DNA of 47,422 nt from Opitutales bacterium (GTDB lineage: Bacteria; Verrucomicrobiota; Verrucomicrobiia; Opitutales; Oceanipulchritudinaceae). Where the stretch lies: positions 1-47,422 of the forward strand of contig JAFIGE010000024.1 in the NCBI GenBank assembly GCA_020831585.1. Direction: 5' to 3'. Below the pieces are notes generated by a model. The model was not told where the DNA came from. It searched no databases and worked only from the letters and a program-made list of their open reading frames with translations. This document shows, piece by piece, positions 8,776-18,615 of the stretch. A program made the position numbers and the translations under genes. How positions within the stretch are numbered: the stretch's first letter is position 1; each line of letters begins with the position of its first letter.

Positions 8776-9678
8776 ATGACAAATAAATCCTTAAAATTCC
8801 TTTTCGCTTTGCCCCTCGTCGCCCTCCCGGCGTCGATGATGGCACAGCCCGTTTACACTGACCCCGTCGGGGCGGTTTCGGTCCAAGCCAGTGGTCTCTC
8901 TGCCCTTCATTTCCCCCTCCAGAAGGCAAAGATTTATCAAGGTACGGTGAGTAGCGTAGGTGGCGCGACTGTCGGGTTGGCCTCAGTTCCTCCCTTGTCT
9001 GGCGCGCTTTACCTCCAAGTCCTTTCGGGGAGCGCTGTGGGGACCGTTTCCTCAGTTGTTGCTTCCGACGGGTCCTCGGTTACTACCGAATCGGCGATTT
9101 CCGGTCTCGCCGTTGGTGACAGCGTCGCCGTACGGGAACATACCTCGCTTGGCGATCTTTCGGCTTCGATCGAAGGTGGTGCGCCGGACAGTGCAACGAT
9201 TACTCTCTATAACCTCGATGGAACTATTTCCAACTTTGAGGCATTTGGTGGCGAGTGGTTTGATGGCGATTTTACTCCTTCCGATGATGTTATTGTTGCT
9301 CCTGGTGAGGGGTTTGTTCTCGCTCTGCCTTCAGACATAACAATCACCTTTGTTGGTTCTGTGTCCGTTGATCCTGTTTTAGTTCCCTTGTCAACTAGCT
9401 TGGGTTTCGTCGGGAATTTGAATCCCGTTCCTTCGCTTGCTAATCCTTCGAGCGTTGGACAACTCTTCGGTAACCTCGCTGATTCTTCGACTATCACCAT
9501 TTACATGGGCGACGGTTCGTTCGAGGTCAGCAACTTCCTCGAAGCCTTCGGTGGAGAGTGGTTCGATCCTGACTTTACTCCAAGTGATGATCTTTCAATT
9601 TCCGCCCCTGCTGCTGTTGCTGTGTTCTCAGCTGAGCCCGGGGTGGCAGTGATTCCGCCTGCCTTTGTTGCTCCCTGA
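8776..9678 (+). CDS. Secreted beta-rich protein with internal repeat, resembling the TIGR02597 family
   Basis: This 300-residue exported protein has a signal peptide (KFLFALPLVALPASMMA, cut near MAQ). The mature start VYTDPVGAVSV, the following PLQKAKIYQGTV and the pattern of short beta strands resemble a family (TIGR02597) that I associate with Verrucomicrobia and that has no known function. The second half holds two related units of about 45 residues: ATITLYNLDGTISNF-EAFGGEWFDGDFTPSDD at roughly 140-180 and STITIYMGDGSF...EAFGGEWFDPDFTPSDD at roughly 236-280. No enzyme motif or membrane anchor is visible. It is the first gene of a two-gene unit with the PEP-CTERM gene 47 bp downstream. It may be a surface or matrix component, but that is inference. 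Confidence 0.7.
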   Translation: MTNKSLKFLFALPLVALPASMMAQPVYTDPVGAVSVQASGLSALHFPLQKAKIYQGTVSSVGGATVGLASVPPLSGALYLQVLSGSAVGTVSSVVASDGSSVTTESAISGLAVGDSVAVREHTSLGDLSASIEGGAPDSATITLYNLDGTISNFEAFGGEWFDGDFTPSDDVIVAPGEGFVLALPSDITITFVGSVSVDPVLVPLSTSLGFVGNLNPVPSLANPSSVGQLFGNLADSSTITIYMGDGSFEVSNFLEAFGGEWFDPDFTPSDDLSISAPAAVAVFSAEPGVAVIPPAFVAP

Positions 9679-9725
9679 GCTCTCCTTCAATCCATCAAAT
9701 TCTAAACCTCTACATATCCATATAC

Positions 9726-10385
9726 ATGAAAAAAATCCTCGTTCTCTCCACCGTGCTAGCTTTGAGCAGTGTTTCCGCTCTCAGTGCCCAGCAAATTACG
9801 TTTCGCGCTGAGTTTGATTCCGTTCTGGTCAATGGCCTCACGGTCGGTAGCGATAATCGGACTGATCAGTCCATCTTCGGCCTCGGCTTTTTCGTCCCGG
9901 TTGCGGACTTTGCTTCGTTCGTAGCTTCTCCTTCTTGGTCTTTGGAGACTCAGGGTGAAGTTACACTCGAAGAACTTTCCCGCATCTTGACCTACATAAC
10001 TGAGCGACCGGGATTTGCCTCTGTGGCAGACATTGGAACTCCCCCTGCAGCTGCTCCCGTAGGCGCTGGGATGCTGAATAGGACTCTGAATCCTGGTGCT
10101 GCCGATTTTCATGCCGTTTTCATCATTCACGATTCCCCGACGGGGCCCGCTGGTTTGGGTGCAGGTAGCAATTTTGGAGTTGTTGCAACATCGTTCCCGT
10201 CTCCCGCCGGTGGTACGGTTCCGATCGGATTCAATTCTACGTTGCACCAGTGGGATCGTTTTCTGGTGGGAGATTCCGGTTCGATCCAGCTCGCCACCGT
10301 CATCCCCGAGCCCTCGACCTACGCGGCGCTCTTCGGAATTTTTGCTTTGGCCGGTGTGATGATTCGCCGCCGTCTGCGTAAGTAA
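9726..10385 (+). CDS. PEP-CTERM-sorted exported protein
   Basis: The 219-residue protein has an N-terminal signal peptide (MKKILVLSTVLALSSVSALSAQ). At its C-terminus it has a full PEP-CTERM tail: the PEP motif in VIPEPSTYAAL, a hydrophobic helix (FGIFALAGVMI) and a basic end (RRRLRK). Such tails are recognised by an exosortase (EpsH/XrtA type), which cleaves near the PEP and releases or attaches the protein at the cell surface. No exosortase gene is in this window. The middle part is not recognisable; it is aromatic- and Ser/Gly-rich, without cysteines that suggest a fold. It is cotranscribed with the preceding secreted protein and followed by a strong terminator. Confidence 0.85.
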   Translation: MKKILVLSTVLALSSVSALSAQQITFRAEFDSVLVNGLTVGSDNRTDQSIFGLGFFVPVADFASFVASPSWSLETQGEVTLEELSRILTYITERPGFASVADIGTPPAAAPVGAGMLNRTLNPGAADFHAVFIIHDSPTGPAGLGAGSNFGVVATSFPSPAGGTVPIGFNSTLHQWDRFLVGDSGSIQLATVIPEPSTYAALFGIFALAGVMIRRRLRK

Positions 10386-10415
10386 TTACCCAGAAGGTTT
10401 CGATTCATTCATTTC

Positions 10416-10455
10416 GCCGCCGACGGTCTAAGGAGCCGTCGGCGGCTTTTCTTTG
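10416..10455 (+). terminator. Rho-independent terminator after the PEP-CTERM operon
   Basis: An 11-bp perfect stem GCCGCCGACGG (10416-10426) pairs with CCGTCGGCGGC (10436-10446), with a 9-nt loop, followed by TTTTCTTT. It lies 30 bp after the PEP-CTERM gene stop and ends that transcript. Confidence 0.92.
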
Positions 10456-11069
10456 TACAGGTTCATTTGTGGAGGCACCGGTTTGCTTCGTTGCGTTGCT
10501 TTGCCCCGCCCCGCCGCCGATCCCGGTCGCAACCGGACCTCTCTGATCCCGTCTACCGGCTTTGCCGGCCCTGCGGATCTGCAATGGATCCCAAGTTCCG
10601 CGGTTGAACCACGGATATGCACGGACAGCCCCTGCTAATGAATCGCTTGCGGAAATAAGCAGCTTCCATCAACCTAATTTCCGCAGTTAAACCACTGATA
10701 TACCATCACTGATGGCCACTGATAATGAAGAGCTTCCGGGAATATTGGGCTTCACTCGAAAGGTGAAACCGCCCGATTGCGGAAGCCCTTGAAAATCGGT
10801 GTCCATCGGTGTGCATCAGTGGTCGAAAAGATTAATTTAGGCGGAATCGACAAACTCGGTTTATCCCGTGGCTTCAACGGCGGAAAGAAGCATCCCGCGC
10901 CCCCGGCACAGCGGCCGACGGAGAGGCGATACCAAGGGATATCCTGCCGCATCAACAGCGGAGATTCAAGAGGCCCCTGTTCGGGCCATGGCGTGATCCA
11001 CCTTTTTTTGGGGGCAGCTCCTTCGCCGCCGGGCATCCCCCGGCCGCGGTTGCGGGATCCCCTGGACTC
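10456..11069. other. Intergenic region without a recognisable gene
   Basis: Between the terminator and the end of ilvD, only the repeat units described at 10596-10836 stand out. The rest (10456-10595 and 10837-11069) has no open frame with coding character, no tRNA-like fold and no terminator that I can see for ilvD. Confidence 0.6.
10596..10836. repeat. Diverged intergenic repeat, two direct units and one inverted unit
   Basis: Three related units are visible. Unit A (about 10596-10669) has TTCCGCGGTTGAACCACGGA. Unit B (about 10678-10738) has TTCCGCAGTTAAACCACTGA, then ATCACTGATGG and GAGCTTCCGG. Unit C (about 10779-10836) is inverted; its reverse complement reads CCACTGATGCACACCGATGG and ends in GGGCTTCCGC. 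B and C could pair as a long imperfect hairpin. The CCACTGAT/CCACGGAT wording is typical of dispersed intergenic repeats in this group of bacteria. I see no coding sequence. Confidence 0.6.
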
Positions 11070-12794
11070 CTAGACGCGGCGGTCGAGGTTTTTGTCGGTC
11101 ACGGCACCTTCGCTGGCGCTCGCCACGGTGGCGGCGTATTTCGCCAGCACCCCACGGGTTTCGCGGCATCCGGTAGGCTGGAAGGCCGCCATGCGCGCCG
11201 AATAAATTTCCTCGGGGATATTCAGGGAGATGGTGTTCTTCACCGCGTCGATCTCGATTTCGTCGCCGGTTTGGACGATGCCGATGGGACCCCCGCAGGC
11301 CGCTTCCGGGGTGATGTGCCCCACATCGAAACCGTGGCTGCCGCCGGAAAAGCGCCCGTCGGTGATAAGGGCCACGTCTTTGATCAGCCCGGCTCCGGCC
11401 ACAGCCGCCGTGGGGGAAAGCATTTCCCGCATACCGGGACCGCCCACGGGCCCCTCGTTGCGGATCACCACCACATCGCCCTTCACGACATCGCCCCGGA
11501 GAATGCCCTGGAGGGCATCTTCCTCGGACTCATAGACCTTGGCCGTGCCCTTGAAATACAGGCCCTCTTTCCCCGTGATTTTGCCCACCGCGCCGGTCGG
11601 GGCGAGATTACCCCGAAGGATGCGCAGGTGGGTGTCGGGCTTGATGGGCTGATCGAGCGGATGAACAATGTCCTGCTTGTCCGGGTAAGCCGGATAGGGT
11701 GCCACATCGGCGAGCGACTCGGCCATGGTTTCCCCGGAAACCGTGAGGCAGTCGCCGTGGAGAAGACCCGCATCGAGAAGGCACTTCATGAGCGGGCGGA
11801 TGCCGCCGATGCGGATCATGTGGCTCATGTTGTATTTGCCAAAAGGCTTCACGTCGCAGAGGACGGGCACCCGATTTCCGATTTCGGCAAAATCGTCGAT
11901 GGAGAGAGGCACCCCGGCGGAGTGGGCGATGGCGAGGAGGTGGAGAACGAGATTCGTCGATCCCCCCAGGGCCATGCCCACGGTGACGGCGTTTTCAAAA
12001 GCCTTGCGCGTGAGGATATCGCTCGGGCGGATACCCTTTTTGAGCATGGCGCAGACAGCCGCCCCCGCGCGCTCGCAATCCTCCCGCTTGGCCTTGCCGA
12101 CCGCCAGTTGCGCGGAGCTGTTCGGCAGGCTCATGCCCAGGGCCTCAATCGCGCTCGCGAGGGTATTGGCGGTATACATGCCCCCGCAGGAACCCGGACC
12201 GGGGATGGCGCACTTTTCCACCTCCTTGAGCCCCGCGTCATCCAGCTCGCCCTTGGCGTGTTGGCCCACCGCCTCAAACACGGAAACGATGTCGAGCGGC
12301 TTCTCCTCCTTCTTATCGTGGGGCAAAAAACCGGGAAGGATCGTGCCACCGTAGATGAAGACCGCCGGGCGGTTGAGGCGTGCGATGGCGATCATCGAGC
12401 CCGGCATATTTTTATCACACCCCCCAATGGCCACGAGACCGTCAAACCCCTCGGCCGCCACCGCCGTCTCGATGGAATCGGCAATCACCTCGCGCGAGAC
12501 CAGGCTATACCGCATCCCCGGCGTGCCCATGCTGATACCATCGGTCACCGTGATGGTATTGAAGTAAACAGGCTTACCACCGGCCGCCGCGATGCCCCGG
12601 CGGGCGCACTCGCTCAGCTCACCCAAGTGGACATTGCACGGCGTCATATCGCTCGGGGAAGCGGCCACCGCGATTTGGGGCTTCGAAAAATCGGCATCCT
12701 CAAACCCCACGGCCCGCAGCATACTGCGGGCAGGGGCGCGGTCACGACCGTCGACAACGATGGATGAGTGGGGACGGGGAAAAGAATCGTTCAT
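11070..12794 (-). CDS. ilvD: Dihydroxy-acid dehydratase
   Basis: The 574-residue enzyme catalyses the dehydration of 2,3-dihydroxy acids to 2-keto acids, the third common step of valine and isoleucine (and leucine) biosynthesis. The start at 12794 ([11 protein letters not shown]) is preferred over a longer frame that adds 13 unlikely residues. Three Fe-S cluster cysteines are visible: C53 in [10 protein letters not shown]126 in GGCDKNMPG and C203 in [13 protein letters not shown]. Other family signatures are [37 protein letters not shown] and [10 protein letters not shown]. Length and motif order are normal. No other ilv gene is adjacent, so it is probably transcribed alone; I see no leader peptide or T-box ahead of it. 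Confidence 0.97.
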   Translation of the reverse strand: MNDSFPRPHSSIVVDGRDRAPARSMLRAVGFEDADFSKPQIAVAASPSDMTPCNVHLGELSECARRGIAAAGGKPVYFNTITVTDGISMGTPGMRYSLVSREVIADSIETAVAAEGFDGLVAIGGCDKNMPGSMIAIARLNRPAVFIYGGTILPGFLPHDKKEEKPLDIVSVFEAVGQHAKGELDDAGLKEVEKCAIPGPGSCGGMYTANTLASAIEALGMSLPNSSAQLAVGKAKREDCERAGAAVCAMLKKGIRPSDILTRKAFENAVTVGMALGGSTNLVLHLLAIAHSAGVPLSIDDFAEIGNRVPVLCDVKPFGKYNMSHMIRIGGIRPLMKCLLDAGLLHGDCLTVSGETMAESLADVAPYPAYPDKQDIVHPLDQPIKPDTHLRILRGNLAPTGAVGKITGKEGLYFKGTAKVYESEEDALQGILRGDVVKGDVVVIRNEGPVGGPGMREMLSPTAAVAGAGLIKDVALITDGRFSGGSHGFDVGHITPEAACGGPIGIVQTGDEIEIDAVKNTISLNIPEEIYSARMAAFQPTGCRETRGVLAKYAATVASASEGAVTDKNLDRRV

Positions 12795-12883
12795 GATGCA
12801 AGTGGGTCTTAGACGCTCTCCCGCCCCGCGCAATGCAAAAGCTTCCGCGCCCCCCGCACAGATCTAATCAATTTTTTTAAACG

Positions 12884-12906
12884 TTCTGAACATTGCAACA
12901 TTGACA
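12884..12906 (+). promoter_or_regulatory. RAYT upstream block TTCWGAA-N10-TTGACA, copy c
   Basis: TTCTGAA at 12884-12890 and TTGACA at 12901-12906 precede the intact RAYT start at 12935. The spacing is 10 rather than the 8 found at the other RAYT loci. TTCTGAA is the reverse complement of TTCAGAA, so the box is palindromic (TTC-W-GAA). Confidence 0.45.
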
Positions 12907-12934
12907 GAAGCAAGGCCTATGTTTGAGTCGTTTT

Positions 12935-13933
12935 ATGAGCAGGAAATTTTGCCGAAGATTGAAGTATCCGCGATTGGCGTGCCACCACCTTATTTCGCGG
13001 GTGGTGCAGAAAAGACGGCTGATGGATGAGGAGGCTATGGAGGCGATGCGGCATATCATGCGCTCGCAGGCGGCGTTTGCGGGGATGGAGGTGCTGACGT
13101 ATTGCTTTATGGCGAATCACTTTCACATCTTCGTAAGGCTGGATCCGAAGGAGACCGAAAACCTCGACGATGCGGGCCTGGTGGCGCGGTTTCGGGCGCT
13201 GTATGGCGGGACGCGTTGCGCTTCGCTGGGGCTGGATGCGGATGATTTGGAGGTCATTCTGAAGAAGAACGGGGACTCCGCTGAGGGCATCCGGCGACGC
13301 CTGAAGGCGCGGATGGGGGAGGTGTCCGTTTTCATGCGGGAGGTGAAGACGCGGTTTACTTTGTGGTATAATCAGAAGCGGGGAACGGTGGGCACGTTTT
13401 GGGCGGAGCGGTTCCGCAGCGTAATCGTGGAGGCGGATACGGCGGCGCAAAGGATGGTGGCGGCGTATATCGACTTGAACCCGGTGCGGGCAGGGCTGGT
13501 GGAGGACGCGGGCGACTATGGTTTCAGTGGTTTCGGGGAGGCGTGCGCGGGTGGCTCGGCGGCGCGGCGGGGGATCGCCCGCATCGAGGGCAAGATGACT
13601 TGGGCGACCAAATGGCACGAGCGCTACCGTGCGCGGTTGTGCAGCCGGATGGGTCCGGGAATGCGGCCTCTCCGGGAAGACCAGAAAACTGAGGCCGCCG
13701 GTGCATCGAAGGAGAAAGCGATACCTGGAGCAGGTCTGGCCGAAGAATCCGGGCTTCTCTCGAAGATCCGCGCCTTCAGTGAAGGCTGGGTGGTGGGGTC
13801 GGTTGGCTGGGTGGCAAGCTTCTGTGGGGCCAATGGCTGGCTGGGCTTTCGAAAGGGAAGAAAGCCCCAGCCGCTGGTGGAGGACGGCAGTTCCGACTTC
13901 GCGACGGTCGCGACCGTGGTGAAACGCCGCTGA
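12935..13933 (+). CDS. REP-associated tyrosine transposase (RAYT), intact
   Basis: The 332-residue protein is a Y1-type HUH nuclease related to IS200/IS605 transposases. Members of the RAYT group are usually single-copy domesticated enzymes linked to short palindromic repeats. It contains the His-x-His pair H62/H64 in MANHFHIFVRL, the WYNQKRGTVGTFWAERF core and AYIDLNPVRAGL, the helix that probably carries the nucleophilic tyrosine. A C-terminal extension of about 130 residues includes EGWVVGSVGWV, a motif shared with the other RAYTs here. I use the ATG at 12935; an in-frame TTG at 12923 is possible. The 3' end of the gene carries a perfect DNA palindrome. A broken close relative lies at 4869-5370. 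Confidence 0.9.
   Translation: MSRKFCRRLKYPRLACHHLISRVVQKRRLMDEEAMEAMRHIMRSQAAFAGMEVLTYCFMANHFHIFVRLDPKETENLDDAGLVARFRALYGGTRCASLGLDADDLEVILKKNGDSAEGIRRRLKARMGEVSVFMREVKTRFTLWYNQKRGTVGTFWAERFRSVIVEADTAAQRMVAAYIDLNPVRAGLVEDAGDYGFSGFGEACAGGSAARRGIARIEGKMTWATKWHERYRARLCSRMGPGMRPLREDQKTEAAGASKEKAIPGAGLAEESGLLSKIRAFSEGWVVGSVGWVASFCGANGWLGFRKGRKPQPLVEDGSSDFATVATVVKRR
13904..13917. repeat. Perfect palindrome at the 3' end of the RAYT gene (REP-like)
   Basis: ACGGTCGCGACCGT is a perfect 14-bp palindrome. It is extended on the left by an overlapping CGCGAC-G-GTCGCG hairpin (13900-13912). It lies within the last 10 codons of the RAYT. The related sequence CGCGAAGGTCGCAGCCG is kept at the equivalent place in the pseudogene (about 5337-5353), although that copy lost most of its 3' half. 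Confidence 0.55.
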
Positions 13934-14079
13934 AGAATGTGACAACCTTGGTGATTCCCCCCCTCTCACCCCAGCTGTGCCCCCAAAGTCGTCCGGCTGA
14001 TTCATCGCCGGACCGCTGACGGTGATGCGCCCCCGAACCTCCCCCTGCCCGCCCTCCCGCGCGCTTCCGCCCCCGGGGG

Positions 14080-15666
14080 CTATTCCCTTTGCCCCCGACT
14101 GGCTGGATCGGTGTAGACGTATCCTTTGGCGAGGGCGGTGAAGGTTTTTGCTTGGTCAGCGGCCCAGGTTTCATCGCGACCGAGTTCGCGGGCGAGAAGG
14201 GTGGCGACTTTGGGGGCTGCTTCGATGGCGGCCCGGGCATTGAGCAGAAGGGCGCGGGTGCGCCGGGCGAGGACGTCTTCAACGGTGCGGGCCATTTCCT
14301 CACGGGCCTGCCAAATGACCTCCCCGACCTGATAGGGCAGGGCAGGGTGAAGTTTTTCCGCGCAGGCCGGTGCTTCCTTGAGGACGGCTTCCACTTTCGG
14401 CGCGTCGGCTCCATAGGGGCGGAGGTTGCGCGCTTCGATGGGCGTGCGCGTCCACCCGTGGATTTGCAAACCCTCCGTGTGGCAGCGCCGGGGATCGACC
14501 CCGGCAACGGTTTCGGCGTGGTCAACGACATCTTCCGCCATCTTGCGGTAGGTCGTCCATTTGCCCCCTGTGATCGTGATGAGGCCGGATTCGCTGACGA
14601 GGATGGTGTGGTCGCGGGAGAGCGCGGCGGTGTGGGCCGCATCCCCGGAATTGACGAGGGGGCGCAGGCCCGCGAAGACGCTGAGCACGTCGCTGTCTGC
14701 GGGGTCTTTGGTGAGGTAGAGGCGCGCGTGCTCCATCACGAAGTCCCGCTCCTCCGGGAGGGCACGGGGTTCAAGACTGGCCCCGGCAAGCGGTGTATCG
14801 GTTGTGCCGACCACCACCACATCGTGCCAGGGGACGGCAAAAAGCACACGCCCGTCAGCGGTCTTCGGAACCATGATGGCGGCGGTGCCGGGAAGGAATT
14901 CCTTTGGCAGGACAAAATGGATGCCCTGGCTCACGGCCACGAGCCTGGGCGCTTCCGGGTCTTCGAGGCGACGTATTGAATCCACGAATACGCCGGTGGC
15001 GTTGATGACGGCCCGCGCACGAACCTCAAACTCCGCCCCGCTCTCCATATCTTTCACGAGGACGCCGCTCACGACGTCTTTCTCTTTGATAAGGCCAACG
15101 CATTTGCAATAGTTGGCGAGAGCGCCCCCAAGTGCGGCGGCGGTTTGGGCGAGGTTGAGGGCGAGGCGGGCATCATCGAACTGACCGTCGTGGTAGATGA
15201 CGCCCCCGGTGAGGTGCCGCGTTTCCACAGTGGGGATCGCTTCAATGGTTTCCCGGCGGCTGAGCATGCGTGAGGGGCGGAGGCCGAGCTTGCCCGCAAG
15301 TTGGTCGTAGACCTTCATGCCGATGCCGTAAAAGGGGCCCTCCCACCACTTGTAACTGGGAATGACAAATGCCTGGTCCCGCACGAGGTGGGGGGCGTTT
15401 TGGGCGAGGCGACCGCGCTCGCGCAGGGCTTCGAGCACGAGGGAAATGTTGCCTTGTTTGAGGTAGCGCACCCCTCCGTGGACGAGTTTGGTGGAGCGGC
15501 TGGAAGTCCCCTTGGCGAAGTCGGCCTGCTCAATGAGGGCGACGGTGTGCCCGCGCGAAGCGGCGTCGACGGCGGCCCCGAGGCCGGTCGCTCCCCCGCC
15601 CACGATGAGGATGTCAAAGGGTGCGGAAGCGTGGCGGAGGCGGTCGATGGATTCGTGGCGCTGCAT
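14080..15666 (-). CDS. glpD: Aerobic glycerol-3-phosphate dehydrogenase
   Basis: The 528-residue FAD enzyme oxidises glycerol-3-phosphate to dihydroxyacetone phosphate at the inner membrane and feeds electrons to the quinone pool. The FAD-binding Rossmann motif is at residues ~20-40 (DILIVGGGATGLGAA), followed by TSSRSTKLVHGGVRYL, a classic GlpD signature. FLPGTAAIMVPKT, the TDTPL region and SGLITITGGKWTTYRKMAED are further family marks, and the C-terminal helical domain is present. It lies 4 bp downstream of glpK in the same direction, so the two form a glycerol catabolic operon. No glpF or regulator is seen nearby. Confidence 0.96.
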   Translation of the reverse strand: MQRHESIDRLRHASAPFDILIVGGGATGLGAAVDAASRGHTVALIEQADFAKGTSSRSTKLVHGGVRYLKQGNISLVLEALRERGRLAQNAPHLVRDQAFVIPSYKWWEGPFYGIGMKVYDQLAGKLGLRPSRMLSRRETIEAIPTVETRHLTGGVIYHDGQFDDARLALNLAQTAAALGGALANYCKCVGLIKEKDVVSGVLVKDMESGAEFEVRARAVINATGVFVDSIRRLEDPEAPRLVAVSQGIHFVLPKEFLPGTAAIMVPKTADGRVLFAVPWHDVVVVGTTDTPLAGASLEPRALPEERDFVMEHARLYLTKDPADSDVLSVFAGLRPLVNSGDAAHTAALSRDHTILVSESGLITITGGKWTTYRKMAEDVVDHAETVAGVDPRRCHTEGLQIHGWTRTPIEARNLRPYGADAPKVEAVLKEAPACAEKLHPALPYQVGEVIWQAREEMARTVEDVLARRTRALLLNARAAIEAAPKVATLLARELGRDETWAADQAKTFTALAKGYVYTDPASRGQRE

Positions 15667-15670
15667 GGGA

Positions 15671-17179
15671 TCAATCCGTGTTTGCTTTTTCCCAGTTCAT
15701 GGCGCGTTCGAGGGCGCGTTTCCAATCGCCCTGGAGGGCCTGCATCTCCTCGGCGGGGCGCTCCGCGGCAAAGGTTTTGTCGATCGCCCAGCGGTCGGTG
15801 ATTTCCGCGCGGTTTTCCCAAAAGCCGACTGCGAGGCCCGCCAGGTAGGCGGCGCCCAGGGCGGTGGTTTCGGTGTTTTTCGGGCGCACAACGGGCGTTC
15901 GCAGGAGGTCGGCTTGGAATTGCAGAAGGGGAGTGCTGCGGGAGGCCCCGCCGTCCACGCGCAGTTCTTTGAGGCGGAGGCCGCTGTCTTTCTCCATGCA
16001 GGCGATGAGATCGGCGCTCTGGAAGGCAATCGATTCCAGGGCCGCCCGGCAAAAGTGCGCGCGGTTGGTGCCCCGCGTGATGCCCACAGCCGTGCCCCGC
16101 GCATACGGGTCCCAATGCGGTGCCCCCAGCCCCGCGAAGGCGGGCACCAGGAAGAGCCCCCCGGCATCCTTCACCCCGGCGGCCATGCGGTCGAGTTCTC
16201 CGGCGGATTGCACGATCTGCAACTCGTCGCGCAACCACTGCACCACCGCCCCGCCAATGAAAACCGAACCTTCGAGGGCATACTCGGTTTTGCCCCGCAC
16301 GCGCCAGGCGACGGTGGTGAGGAGGTTGTTTTTCGAGGCCACCGGCGCTTCGCCTGTGTTCATGAGAAGGAAACATCCGGTGCCGTAGGTGTTCTTGGCC
16401 ATTCCCGGCTTGAAACACGCTTGACCGAAGAGAGCGGCGTGTTGGTCGCCCGCGATTCCCGCAACCGGGGCGTTTGCCGGGTAGAGCCGGGACGCCACAT
16501 GCCCGTAGACCTCCGACGATGACCGCACCTCCGGCAGCAGCGCGCGCGGAATGCGAAAGAGCTCCAGCATTTCGTTGTCCCACTCGCCTGTTTTGATATT
16601 GAGAAGCAATGTGCGGGAAGCGTTGGTGATGTCGGTGACGTGAACGGTTTTGCCCGTGAGCTGCCAGGCCAGCCAGGTGTCGACCGTGCCGAAGAGGAGG
16701 TCGCCGTTTTCCGCGCGTTTTTGGGCGCCGTCGACGTGGTCGAGAATCCAGCGGATTTTGGTTGCGGAGAAATAGGGGTCGAGGCGCAGGCCGGTTCGTT
16801 GCGTGACCATGTCTTCGAGGCCCTCCCGCTTGAGTTGGCCGCAATAGTCGGCGGTGCGCCGGTCCTGCCAGACGATCGCATTGTAGATCGGTTTTCCGGT
16901 TTGGCGGTCCCAGATGATGGTGGTTTCGCGCTGGTTTGTGAGGCCGACGGCGGCGATGTCGTCGGAGGAGAGATCAGCCTTCGAGAGGGCACCGGCGACG
17001 GTGGCGTTTTGGCTCGACCAGATATCGAGCGGATCATGCTCGACCCATCCGGGCTGCGGGTAAATTTGGCGGAACTCCTCTTGGGCGACCGAGACGATGC
17101 GGCTGCTGTGGTCAAAGACGATGGCGCGGGAGCTGGTTGTTCCCTGATCGAGGGCGAGGATGTATGGCTTCTTGCTCAT
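15671..17179 (-). CDS. glpK: Glycerol kinase
   Basis: The 502-residue FGGY-family kinase phosphorylates glycerol with ATP to give sn-glycerol-3-phosphate, the substrate of the adjacent GlpD. The start at 17179 gives [19 protein letters not shown], the typical N-terminal phosphate-binding strand; the longer frame adds 18 unlikely residues. Other signatures are [55 protein letters not shown] and [10 protein letters not shown]. Length is normal for the family. It is the first gene of the glpK-glpD operon, preceded by 128 bp separating it from hisD. Confidence 0.97.
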   Translation of the reverse strand: MSKKPYILALDQGTTSSRAIVFDHSSRIVSVAQEEFRQIYPQPGWVEHDPLDIWSSQNATVAGALSKADLSSDDIAAVGLTNQRETTIIWDRQTGKPIYNAIVWQDRRTADYCGQLKREGLEDMVTQRTGLRLDPYFSATKIRWILDHVDGAQKRAENGDLLFGTVDTWLAWQLTGKTVHVTDITNASRTLLLNIKTGEWDNEMLELFRIPRALLPEVRSSSEVYGHVASRLYPANAPVAGIAGDQHAALFGQACFKPGMAKNTYGTGCFLLMNTGEAPVASKNNLLTTVAWRVRGKTEYALEGSVFIGGAVVQWLRDELQIVQSAGELDRMAAGVKDAGGLFLVPAFAGLGAPHWDPYARGTAVGITRGTNRAHFCRAALESIAFQSADLIACMEKDSGLRLKELRVDGGASRSTPLLQFQADLLRTPVVRPKNTETTALGAAYLAGLAVGFWENRAEITDRWAIDKTFAAERPAEEMQALQGDWKRALERAMNWEKANTD

Positions 17180-17307
17180 GATGGGGTCGTTGCTTTGAGA
17201 AAAGATGATCCCGTATCCTCGAAGGCAGCGCAAAGCCTTTCGTTGACGCGCGGGCTTTGCTTGCGCTTCCGCCGCTTCCGCGCATTCCCCAGGTGAGCCG
17301 CCGGCGG

Positions 17308-18609
17308 CTACGGATCGAAGCGGATCGTGAGGGAGCGGTTGTGGGCGTCGAGGCTTTCCAGGGCGGCGAAGGCCTCCACGACGGGGCGGGCCCGGGCGAG
17401 CGCCCGGCGGTCATACTCCACGATGCTGCTGCGACGGAGAAAATCGGTGATTTTGAGCCCGCTGAAGTAGCGCCCGGTGCGGTTGGTCGGGAGGGTGTGG
17501 CTGGGGCCGGCGGTGAAATCGCCGACGACGGTGGGGGTGTCGTGACCGCAGAGGATCGCTCCGGCTGTGCGGATGGTCTCCACGAGTTTCTTGATCGCGG
17601 TTTTCTCCACGTGGAGCTCGAGGTGTTCGGGGGCGATGAAGTTGGCCACGGCGGCAGCTGCTTCGAGATCGGGAACGCGGATGAAGAGGGTGTTTCCCGC
17701 GAGGACCCGTTCGATCGCCGCGCGGTGGGAGAGGGCGGGCAACTGGGCGGCCATTTCCGTCTGCACGGCAGCGGCTTGGGCGGGATCGGTGAACACGTAG
17801 TAGATTTTCTCCTTCCCCGTGCCGTGCTCGGCTTGGGCGAGGAGGTCGGCGGCGAGGTAGCGCGGGTTGGCCGAGGCATCGGCAATGGCGAGGGCTTCGC
17901 TGGGCCCGGGGAGGAGGTCCACGCCGACATCGCCAAAGACCTGCCGCTGCGCTTCGGCCACATAAGCGTTGCCGGGGCCCATGACTTTGCACACGGCGGG
18001 GATTGTGCGGGTGCCGTAGGCCATGGCCCCAATGGCTTGCGCTCCGCCGATGCTGTAAACTTCTGTGATGCCGCAAAGGTGGAGAACGGCCCGCATCTGT
18101 GCCGAGATTTTGCCGTCTTCGCGGTTCGGGGGGGTGAAGACGGCGATCTCCGGCACGCCGGCGAGGCGCGCGAGGGTGGTCGTCATGACCACGGTGGAGA
18201 CGAGGGGCACGGACCCCGCCGGGATATAGATGCCGACCCGCCCGATGGGATACCAGCGCTCGCCGTAGCGCGCCCCGTGGGGGTTGCGTCCCATCCAGGA
18301 GCGCGGCAGGCCCTCTTTGTGGAAGGCGCGCACGCAATTGATGGCCTCGCGGATGGAACGGCGCTGGGCCGGGGAAAATGCGCGGGCGGCTGCCGCCATT
18401 TCCGCCGCATCCACCCGCAGTTGCTTTGCCTTTAGCTCAAGCCCATCGAAGCGATGGGTGTATTCCAGGACAGCTGCGTCGCCCCGCGTCCGCACGTCAG
18501 CGAGGATCGCGCGCACGGCTTCCTCAACCGCGATGTCGCGCGTCCGCTCGGAAATGAACCGTTCCAGCTTCTTGAAAAACCCGTTGCTCGTGAAATCCAG
18601 CTCCTTCAT
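17308..18609 (-). CDS. hisD: Histidinol dehydrogenase
   Basis: The 433-residue enzyme performs the last two steps of histidine synthesis, oxidising L-histidinol to L-histidine with NAD. The zinc ligands expected from the E. coli enzyme can be placed: Q259 and H262 in LLAQAEHG, D364 in [11 protein letters not shown], and H423 in SLDAHNRSL. The catalytic Glu-His pair is E328/H329 in [27 protein letters not shown] and LLPGPSEAL are also typical. The gene stands apart from other his genes, between glpK and a small exported protein that ends 6 bp upstream of its start, so it may be the last gene of a guaA-led transcript. Confidence 0.96.
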   Translation of the reverse strand: MKELDFTSNGFFKKLERFISERTRDIAVEEAVRAILADVRTRGDAAVLEYTHRFDGLELKAKQLRVDAAEMAAAARAFSPAQRRSIREAINCVRAFHKEGLPRSWMGRNPHGARYGERWYPIGRVGIYIPAGSVPLVSTVVMTTTLARLAGVPEIAVFTPPNREDGKISAQMRAVLHLCGITEVYSIGGAQAIGAMAYGTRTIPAVCKVMGPGNAYVAEAQRQVFGDVGVDLLPGPSEALAIADASANPRYLAADLLAQAEHGTGKEKIYYVFTDPAQAAAVQTEMAAQLPALSHRAAIERVLAGNTLFIRVPDLEAAAAVANFIAPEHLELHVEKTAIKKLVETIRTAGAILCGHDTPTVVGDFTAGPSHTLPTNRTGRYFSGLKITDFLRRSSIVEYDRRALARARPVVEAFAALESLDAHNRSLTIRFDP

Positions 18610-18615
18610 GGGAGA

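Noticed and set aside
12881-12906. A LexA/SOS box at GTTCTGAAC
   Set aside because: The arms are separated by one base only, which does not fit LexA motifs I know; the wider comparison shows a RAYT-linked TTCWGAA block instead.
13991-14013. GTCCGGC/GCCGGAC hairpin as a terminator between the RAYT and glpD
   Set aside because: The 7-bp stem is perfect, but no T-run follows on either strand.
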